Origin: Ectocarpus siliculosus
Taxonomy: Eukaryota > Sar > Phaeophyceae > Ectocarpales > Ectocarpaceae
Direction: 5' to 3'
Assembly (NCBI GenBank): GCA_000310025.1
Contig: FN648444.1
Span: 175,909 to 217,545 of the forward strand
Length of the DNA stretch: 41,637 bases
Of the stretch, positions 34,301-41,637 are shown piece by piece. Position numbers and translations under genes: made by a program. How positions within the stretch are numbered: position 1 is the stretch's first letter; each line of letters starts with the position of its first letter. The notes under the pieces were generated by a model that worked only from the letters and a program-made list of their open reading frames with translations, was not told the origin of the DNA and searched no databases.

Positions 34301-37300
34301 TGCACAGAGGACAACGGCAACGTTCTGGGCAGCGGCGGCAGACGTTTCACAGTGGTAGCGGCTAGGGAGACGACCATCGAGGAAAACAAACGAGAGAAAG
34401 GAGACCGAGAAACAGAAGAGAAGGAGGCTGCCGTGGCAGCAATAATAGCAGGCCTTGAGTGGGATGCGCTACCCCTGTGCAGGTTGGTGTGGCGGGTGAC
34501 GGGCCGATTCATTCGTCGGGCGACCTGTTTAGCATTCCCTTGCTTTTTATTGAGGAATACTGGCTCCGTGCACTCAACCTTCAGTCGTTTGACGTCATAT
34601 ATTTGTCGTTTATGAATGGTTCCGTGATTCTTTCGTGTTTCTTTACTGCAGTGTACACGAGGCACACACGTACTCGCAATATTGATGGCGTTTCACATCA
34701 ACCTACGCCCTATCCCACCCAATCAAGGCCCGGCGGCGGGGTCCCCACAACACCACTGCCTCGTGAAGGGCGATGGGTTAGTCTTCGTGACACCAAGTGC
34801 AACCTTTCGCCTGAAATGGTGGACCTGTGGGGCTGGCCCACGTACGACAAGGACATGTTCGGAAGCGCTGCGATGGTGGGTGGCGATCTGATGGCTTCGT
34901 CGTGGTTGTCGTGTTGATGTTTACTCGTTCTAGTTCGGTGTAACGCTTTGTTTCATCCCACACGACCCACTCTCTTGCGGGTTTTCCGTCCCGTCAGATC
35001 TTCGAGCTCCAAGTAGCTAGACCTCATCTTCCACCCCCCCCCATTCCCCTCCCCAACGTCTATTTCCACCAAATTGTGTTCGTTACTACATGCACGTGCC
35101 GCCGCTGTTCACGCAGCCAGAGGCGTGTTTCCTCAAGCCTGCTGACAGACGAAAACCCACAGAGGAGCTCAAGCATGCTCAAGGGGGGTATACATGGCAG
35201 CCCTACGACTGTCGCTACGACCTCATGGACACGGACACCCGACTGAGCTGCTTCCGCGAAAAGAACATCACTAGGTTCCTTGACTTCGGAGACAGGTGAT
35301 TGTGTGATAGTGTTGTTTCTGATGCTGAGGCACAGCAGTGTTACCTCCAAAGCGGTCTAGCCCGTGATCGGCGTGTTCTGCGGCGATTGAGTGCGTGCCG
35401 AGGGTCCACACGATGCAGACTGGAAAGTAACTCACCATTCGGGAGGTGGAGGAGAGCAACTCTGTGCCCCCCCCTTGTTGTGCAGCGCCTGAACGACATC
35501 ATTTCGCTTGTGCCACTTTGATCAGACTACGCCTCATGAGTGCTGTACGCGCATGGTGTGTTCCCCAGCCTGCTTTGTGGCCCTATTGTGCGGTGAAGCT
35601 GTGGCGGTGGTTTCGGGATATTTTTCGCTGCTCTGCACCTGATGGCCACCACCAAGTCTAAAGCCGTACGCGCTCTGCTGCGCCCTGCGGCGCATGTGTG
35701 GCAGCCTGATATCTACCAGCAGGATGGCACGAACCGCGTTGTGGCTTCCTACTGCGGATTCCTCGGTGTGGTCCACGGGAGGAGGGGAGAACAAGATTGG
35801 GGAAGGGGCGAAAGAGTCAGGTCAGAAAAATAAGGGTGCGTAGGTTATTGGCGTGGTTCTTTACGGTGTTGTTGCTGCTGGGCGGCGTCACGATGATATG
35901 CATGCCTGTCTGCTTTTCTGTCATCAGCTCTATATCTGGGATTCAAACGGCGGTGTTGACGCTGGGCCGTACGATATTTCTCAGGCGTTCGTTGAAGAAT
36001 TCACACCAACAGGTGCAGCGTGTCCGAATGCGCATGAAACAGTCAGTTTTATGCTCCCATGTCATTTCTTGTTGCCCGTCAACCTGGTTCTGGCTGTGCG
36101 CGACAAACGAGGACATACCCGGAGAGAAGCGCACACCGTTTTCGCGGAGACTGGTGATTTTTTACAAGACTTGTTTCTTCTGTCACCGATGAACCATACC
36201 TACCAACACGTTTTTTCCCATCCGGCGCGAGACGACGAGCTTCTACACGCCTAATTTGTTTGCGGCCGATTGGCGAAGGCGATGTATCTGTGACGGCATA
36301 GATGATGGTGTTGTTAGTTGGGCCTAGGCAATGGGGTTTAGCTTTTCGACGCGTCTTGTGTTTCCTGTTTGTCAGGTGGGGGGCACCAGACCAGCGCACC
36401 GTGGCTGTGCAGGCTGTACAGGCTGTGCAGGCTGTGCAGGCTGTGCAGCTGCAGCATACTACGGGCTCCCGCCTACGTACACCGCTGGAGCGACGCTTTC
36501 TTATACATTCGCCTCAAAACGGTCGAGCTCTGTAGGCTCCATTGGAGAATACTGTAGCACACGTACGTCGATGAAAATCACGGAACACTGATAGGATGAA
36601 TGGGCGCGCGGGGCCACAAATTCCGATGATAACAGTGTGAACTCACAGGATATACCGCATGTGCTCAAGTACGAAGGGCAGGAAGGTGCGAGTTTGGCAG
36701 GAACAGCGGGCGGGTCAGCAATGGGCAACCCATGCCTGTTCGTCTATCCGATCTTTACCGTCAAACAGGTTGCGTGGGCGGGCCGATCCAGTACTACGGC
36801 GAGGCCCGCCACCAGGATGAGCACGACGGGTCGGGCTCGACTGCCACAACGAACCGGTACTGCGGCGTGGAATCCTACTGGCAGGTCAAGCCGGGCCAAG
36901 TCAGGAACCTGGTGACATCGGCGAGTGGGTGTGCACGTGTTGGGCCACGGGTAGATGGCTCGACTCCGTATATATATCGCGTTGGACCGTGTGACGAGGA
37001 GAGGGCTAGCCGTAAGGTGGCAGACGCACGTGAAATTTTCGCTGTATACCCGGTGACCCCTCTCTGGCTTTCGCAGTAAAGCAGTTGCGCAGTGTGGTAT
37101 GTAAATGTCACCGAGTGCGTGCCTTTTTTTATCTCGCTTCGTTTTCCAAACGCAGGCGCAAGTTGATGTTTTGATGTTCCTGTTTTCGTCGAAATGATCT
37201 TCGATTTTTTTTTCTTCCGTTGGACAGCCGATTTCGGTGTTTGACGCACCGGTCTTGTTGTTAAAACTTTAAACCTGGGGTTCTCGGCCCCTCCCTCGCT

Positions 37301-38593
37301 CGACCCATTGGAATTAGAACAGTTCAAGCCGGATGTTGTCCTGGCGAACTGGGCACTGGTGCACCGATTGTGGCACCACACGCTTGACGAGTTCCAGACG
37401 TTTCTGAAGCAGCTGGGCCGGCAGCTTGACGGCATGACAGAGCAAGACGGGCACAGACCCAGGTTGGTGCATCATCGTATCGTCTTGATGAGATCGGGTC
37501 GATGTGTGCATACCCGTGACGCGATGTACAGTGATGAAAAATAGCGATCGAGCGGCGGGGCTTGTCATGCGGGTGCCAGGGGCGGAAAGGGGCGGCAGCC
37601 TTTGGACACGCTCGGTACTTGTACGGATATTCGAAACCAAGTAGGCGCATATCAATGTCGATGTATATGATTAAATCTGTATTCGGAGTTTGCAAAAGTT
37701 CAGGGACGCCTGACGGTACACGACAACGATGATGACGTGGTACTCCGTGTGTGTGTGTGTGCACAGATACATGTTTTGGCTTTCGGCTCCCTTCTTGGTG
37801 AGCGAGAGAGAACCGCACTGTGTGCTTGAACGAGGCCTGCAGTTCACGAAGGCGTTGAGAGGCCTGCTGGAGCCAAGGGGTTGGATCGAGGTGAGTGTGG
37901 AGAGTCGTGTGGACGTCCCGTGTAATCCTGTCGGTGCTGTACCCATATGAATTGCAACAAGCCTGTGGGACTGAGCCGTCGGCTGTGCCGGTGCGGCCAC
38001 GGGAAGGAAACAGACTTGGTGTACACACTTAACAATGACTAAGGCCGTGGTTGCTGATTTATTTTGATCTGTACAAAAGTTGTGGGAGGGGCCTCTATTG
38101 CAGGCTGTGGAGGTTCGAGACCTCGATCCGGGTTGACCAAGTGGGTGTGGCTCTTCGTCTTCTTGCCTTTCACTCATCTCTTGCATCGCAGCACCACAAG
38201 ACCCACTAGTCATTGGATTCCCTGCCGGGGTTCTGTTAGGGTTGGGCTTGGGTTGAGGCTAGGGGTTGGCTACGCTCACTTTCCGAGCGATTCGGGATTT
38301 TCGTAGACCTGCCGAGGTTGTTCTTGACTTCGATTGTCTTCCAAAAACACAGTAATTAGGTAAATTAAAGATAACACCCTGTGTACATCTACTTCGCTGT
38401 GTTTGTGGCTGGTACGAGCTATACCCCGTTTGCCGCGGCGTCCTCGACGGTTGTGCAGATAAATTGGGTCAGCATGACGCGGAAATGGGGAGTGGATATC
38501 TTGGACGGCATGCACCACGGAGAGCCGGCAACCCGAATGCTGGCGTACTTGTTGATGCACCACGTATGCCACGCTTCCGATAGCGACCGATAG
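27087..38593 (+). CDS. Type II membrane NXPE/PC-esterase-like protein (putative secretory-pathway SGNH acyl-modifying enzyme)
   Basis: Nineteen proposed exons: 27087-27332, 27472-27540, 29663-29789, 30419-30690, 31190-31314, 32120-32176, 32885-32977, 33476-33607, 34297-34482, 34662-34875, 35117-35295, 35599-35767, 35928-36012, 36449-36531, 36649-36685, 36769-36924, 37318-37462, 37767-37890, 38459-38593. They total 2634 bases (877 residues plus stop) with every phase matching. The protein opens MRLSRCRLLYLCCGIAVTVG, a short basic start plus hydrophobic signal-anchor typical of Golgi type II enzymes. A WTVLFQPTLEGVYTLDVTLL segment resembles the NXPE filamin-like beta-sandwich. The esterase part has GGYTWQPYDCRYDL, FLDFGDS (Ser codon split by an intron), PDVVLANWALV and the late D-x-x-H block DILDGMHHG. 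By family analogy it may acylate or deacylate glycans. Exons 2, 12 and 14 are the least certain. Confidence 0.7.
30419..32176 (+). other. NXPE-like beta-sandwich segment of the PC-esterase-like gene
   Basis: Three phase-compatible exons (30419-30690, 31190-31314, 32120-32176) encode DWIHVAEGGDRREGL..GMMTVVGL, then AWTVLFQPTLEGVYTLDVTL and CTEVAGQYGEGSVEMDAV. The W-x-V-x-F-x-P-x3-G-x-Y-x-(V/L)-x-V-x-L pattern is that of the Ig/filamin-like domain preceding the esterase in NXPE proteins. Third-position GC is very high in this frame, while the opposite strand frame at 30273-30818 is a shadow. Confidence 0.55.
31332..31372. repeat. CTG trinucleotide repeat
   Basis: About eleven CTG units lie just downstream of the 31190-31314 exon, inside the intron. 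They are not translated in the proposed model. Confidence 0.85.
33240..33460. repeat. Degenerate CGATGC-type repeat
   Basis: Irregular runs of GCGATGC, CACGCGATAC and GATTCGAT variants precede the acceptor of the 33476 exon. They look like a decayed microsatellite. Confidence 0.55.
35117..38593 (+). other. PC-esterase (SGNH-like) catalytic domain of the PC-esterase-like gene
   Basis: It begins CFLKPADRRKPTEELKHAQG and GGYTWQPYDCRYDL, then the nucleophile block RFLDFGDS. Later blocks are VWQPDIYQQDGTNRVVASYC, LYIWDSNGGVDAGPYDIS, GCVGGPIQYYGEARHQD, KPDVVLANWALVHRLWHHTL, RYMFWLSAPFLVSE and the C-terminal WGVDILDGMHHG..MLAYLLMHHVC. GDS near the start and D-x-x-H near the end fit the Ser/Asp/His triad of this fold. 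The middle exons are more divergent than in animal or plant relatives. Confidence 0.65.
36403..36452. repeat. 9-bp minisatellite abutting a splice acceptor
   Basis: Five units of GCTGTGCAG (one with TACAG) run straight into the acceptor of the exon encoding YYGLPPTYTAGATLSYTF. Each unit ends in CAG, so each is a potential alternative acceptor. Confidence 0.75.
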
Positions 38594-39722
38594 TACTTTA
38601 GCTCGTGGACAACAACCACACCCACGACCACCGGTGGTCTTCAGAGAAGCTTGCAAAACCTTGATGCTCCCGAGTTGGGGTCCTAGCGGCCTGGAAGTCG
38701 TGAAGATTCTCTTCGATAACTTCTGGGAGCAGGAACGATGGGGCAATCTCCCTGCTTGGATTGCGTTGGCGTGTAGGCGCGCTCTCGGTGTCTCTTGGGG
38801 TACACTACCCCCAAGAGTTTTTTTTTCAATGGACGCGAGGCGGTATTGGTGTTACTGTGTCATTTAAGTAAGCGCCGTCCGCACGAAACAACGCGTGTAC
38901 GCCCATCCCCAAACATTGGCAGGTCGGTTTTTCGTACGCAAGGGGTATGTGTGGGAAGTAGCCAGGTAGAGGAGAAAATTAGGCGGAGAATACATCATCC
39001 CGATCGGGCACTAGGCATACTTATATCGCTGCAGTCTAACTTTGAGCCGAGTTGACAATCTTCGGTTGTTAATCTTACTTTTAGTTACATCTGTTATTTA
39101 ATGGTCTTCAATAGTTTCCGTGACCTTGCGTTGAAGAGCGGTAGGCCGCGGTTCTTGCGGTTTTACCTTGTCCAACGTCCCACGTGTTGCTGCGATTTTC
39201 TGGAGTACTGTAGTATTTTGTTTTGGCATAAAAATCGTTTTTTGCGTCGTCGTGATTTTCTGCTGTCGTGCGTTGTTTAGGTAGTTCGACGATGGCTATG
39301 GAAGGCGTCTCCTGTCGATTGGATAAGCATGGAATCAGAGGGTACCGAACAATTACGGAAACGATTGATTTTGGATGTGAAGATAACGACATACACAGCA
39401 GCACCAACGCACTGACTGTCACCCTAAAACTACGTGCTTGGGATTTGAGCGACGGAAATTCTTGAAGGTTTTATTTGCCGACGGAAATTCTAGAAGTTTT
39501 TTTGGGGGCGTTGAGATTGCTAGGCAGGCTATCCGCCTTGTCTTGGAAGCCGTGTTTAGCCTATCGTGTGACATTGGGATAGTTGACGTGAAGTCCACGT
39601 CGGCGAGGCAAATAACGTCGTCGGACTATGCCTTTCCGAATATACAGCTGGTTTTATATTGAAATCTGCTACGAAGTTTTGTATGAAAAGAAACTGGGAT
39701 GATGGAACCACTTTTTATTTGC

Positions 39723-39850
39723 CGTTTTCAGGCCAGCATTCGAGTTGCGGTGGGGTGTTTTCGATTCTCAAACATTCGCAAGGCCTGAGCTGGTTGTCGG
39801 ACAGGTCGAGCAACGTCAGTTTATTGAGAGTGCCGAGTAAACGTCGTCCT
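39723..39850 (-). pseudogene. Leucine-rich-repeat remnant
   Basis: The minus strand reads LLGTLNKLTLLDLSDNQL, a clean plant/algal-type LRR unit, followed by RPCECLRIENTPPQLEC and a stop. Only about one repeat is recognisable and no matching upstream exon was found. It may be a decayed copy of an LRR gene or a single unrecognised exon. Confidence 0.4.
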
Positions 39851-40504
39851 GCAGCACTTGTAACCTACTCTATTCAAAGTCTTTTGTGAGGGGCGGAGTG
39901 TTACAATGTAAAGGTTCAACAGCGACCAGCCAGGTGAGTGAATAAGTACGTGCAGTTTTTAACCACCACACCATGGTGTGATAGTCAGGTTTATCATGTT
40001 TTCGTTTCGTGCTATGCATACAGTGTATATCCCTGCTGCAATCGCGCATCTTTTGCCGTAGTATGCATATAGACTACAAGATCCCCCTTCGGAGGTGGCT
40101 TGCACTGTCTGTCTTGAACACAGGGGGCGGTGCAAGGGGAAGGCAAACAGTACTCAGGATAGAAAAATTCAAGCAGTGTAAACTGGAGACAGAGTAGAGT
40201 AGTGCAAAGAATTAGGGTGGAAAACGTGCAAAGTGTTTTGTTGAGGAGGATTACGCGGTGGTCGGAAAGGGGTGCCGGCGATGACAACCTCTCTCTATGG
40301 TGAGTCCGTACAATTGTGAGCAATTGTGAGTGAGGCAGCAGCAATTTCAATGTAACCACCGTATGTATGCGGAGGGTTGGGCCATGATGGACAGGTAGTC
40401 TTGAAGAGAATAGTACAATGAATGATGGTGGAGATCCCTGGATCCGAATCGGGTCGTTTCCGAATCCGTTTGATGTGTCTGTATAAAAGGTTCCTGGGTT
40501 GTGC

Positions 40505-41157
40505 TGTACAGTTGGCGCCCGCAGTTAAGAAATATTTTGTTAAGAAATTGAGGATCACTTTTTCACGAAAAACAAGAAAATAGGGTCAAGAAACATAGCT
40601 CAATCTGGGTCACACAGACAGTAAGAAATGTCTCAATAAGAAACACAGCGGCGACCGCTGCCCTACTACTACATAAGAAACGAGGGTTTACGGGGGAGTG
40701 TGTCGAATAAGAAACAAACCCCACAGCTCTCGAGATCTCGCTCTTTCTCCCTCTCCCCCTACCCCCCCCCTCCCATAGCGCATTATTATTAGTTGTACGA
40801 CGAGGGGGGAGTGTTTTTTTTGCGGCGCCCCCTCCGGCCCCCTGCGGGCTCTGCCACGCTCTCTGCTGGCGCTAAAGCTTTGGCACAGCACACCAGACAG
40901 GCTGCGAACCACGACATGCTGTCTGCTGTACATGGCTTTGATGGTGCTCTCCGCCAGCTCTCGTGAGGGCTTGACCAAGCTGGTCACCCTCAGAGATCAA
41001 CAAAGAGCAGCTCTTTGTTGGACATCAAGAAGCACCTTCTAAAAAATAAGAAACATGATACAAGAAACTGAACGACATACATACATACGCTGAGTTTATA
41101 GCCCACAATGAGAATTCGAGGCTGGACCTGAAATAAGCGTTTCTTAAGTGCGGGCGC
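40505..41157. mobile_element. Inverted-repeat-bounded segment with TAAGAAAC motif array
   Basis: CAGTTGGCGCCCGCAGTTAAGAAA at the left (about 40510) is repeated in inverted form as the complement of 41133-41157, with one or two differences. Between them, (T/C)AAGAAA(C/T) occurs about ten times, mostly on the plus strand, clustered at 40525-40715 and 41047-41070. This could be a non-autonomous element with subterminal binding motifs. Alternatively TGGCGCC after TACA resembles a retrotransposon primer-binding site. The right arm also reads as protein in the OTU-like remnant, so an inverted partial duplication is a third option. Confidence 0.4.
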
Positions 41158-41424
41158 CAACTGCATGTGTTTGACAATTTCATGACAAACTTGTGCGTGA
41201 TTCGCTGGGTCACCAAAGAAAGGCTTTTTGTCTAGAAATTGCTCTGAGAAGACAGCCCTCATCACCAATCAAGTTCATCCAAAATATTCCATGCCGATGA
41301 CGGCGGGGTAGGACGAGGAGGAACAGGAGCTGACCGTCGCTTCGACGCGGGAGCTCTTCTCAGCCTGCTTGCTCTGCGTGCCCTGCTGCTTCTTCTGATA
41401 CTTCGCAAGCCTCTCACTCGTCAT
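41095..41424 (-). pseudogene. OTU cysteine-protease-like remnant with shifted frames
   Basis: Three minus-strand frames together show parts of an OTU domain. A basic leader (MTSERLAKYQKKQQ) is followed in another frame by GDEGCLLRAIS, matching the GDGNCLFRAI active-site block. A third piece with GDPANHAQVCHEIVKHM fits the G-x3-xH-x-x-V-R helix that normally follows. The pieces overlap or abut but are in different frames with stops between, indicating frameshifts or sequencing errors. OTU domains occur both as deubiquitinases and inside transposons; the origin here is unknown. Confidence 0.4.
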
Positions 41425-41637
41425 GCTCCCTGTAGATCGCGCGGATTAGGTCCTTGCGCTTGGCGCGCGCGCAGGTGTAGTGGACTAACTACCTGCCCTG
41501 CCCGAGCGGGGCAGGCAGTACCCAGTAGAAAATCCCTTCTTGGATTACGGGACCGTCGGGGGCGGTTCACACGGGCGAAATGCAGTGCTTTCCCACCTTT
41601 TACAAACGATCGGGGAAAAACCGGGGGGGGGGTGGGG

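Larger units (their letters stand above)
38594..41637. other. Region without an intact gene, right flank
   Basis: After the PC-esterase stop codon come its presumed 3' untranslated region, then relics only: an LRR-like fragment on the minus strand (39723-39850), a TAAGAAAC motif array (40511-41070) and an OTU-like remnant (41095-41424). No exon chain with consistent phases was found. Confidence 0.55.

Noticed and set aside
1-41637. CRISPR arrays, rRNA or tRNA genes, bacterial operons
   Set aside because: No spaced identical repeats, no rRNA-like blocks and no convincing cloverleaf were seen. Gene structure is plainly eukaryotic.

Overview
This window reads as nuclear DNA of a photosynthetic stramenopile, most likely a brown alga close to Ectocarpus. 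That is an inference from style: moderately GC-rich DNA, many short exons (about 10-680 bp) separated by introns of roughly 0.1-3 kb with GT-AG ends, CAG/CTG runs inside and outside coding sequence, and proteins of eukaryotic families. No bacterial operon, ribosome-binding-site or phage pattern is visible. Genes were assembled exon by exon from splice-site motifs, reading-phase continuity and family motifs.

Layout. (1) Positions 12430 down to 415, minus strand: the 5' portion (17 exons, about 496 codons in frame) of an OSCA/CSC1/TMEM63-type mechanosensitive or osmosensitive cation channel. Its 3' part lies beyond the left edge. (2) Positions 12431-13119: a divergent intergenic region that probably holds two promoters. 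(3) Positions 13120-23857, plus strand: an intron-rich gene with an acidic, low-complexity and polyglutamine N-terminal part, a cysteine/histidine cluster, and a C-terminal region resembling KDZ (Kyakuja-Dileera-Zisupton) transposases. One exon is interrupted by a 392-base assembly gap at 16009-16400. (4) Positions 23858-27086: intergenic DNA dominated by repeats, including an 806-bp element with terminal inverted repeats. (5) Positions 27087-38593, plus strand: a 19-exon gene for a type II membrane protein of about 877 residues. It has an NXPE-like beta-sandwich segment and a PC-esterase (SGNH-fold) domain, so a Golgi or secretory polysaccharide-modifying enzyme is the best guess. (6) Positions 38594-41637: no intact gene. 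There is a leucine-rich-repeat remnant, an OTU-protease-like remnant with shifted frames, and an array of TAAGAAAC-type motifs flanked by an inverted repeat.

The three genes show no obvious pathway link. The strongest non-genic signal is a family of small inverted-repeat elements (MITE-like) with ends near TACCGTAATAGTCGGAGAG. Clear copies lie at 7022-7243, 10913-11135 and 24551-25356, and weaker relatives at 9661-9860 and 25690-25885. The most unusual gene is the KDZ-like one, because a transposase-type C-terminus split into many phase-consistent exons suggests a domesticated gene. Family names come from motif recognition alone; no database search was possible.
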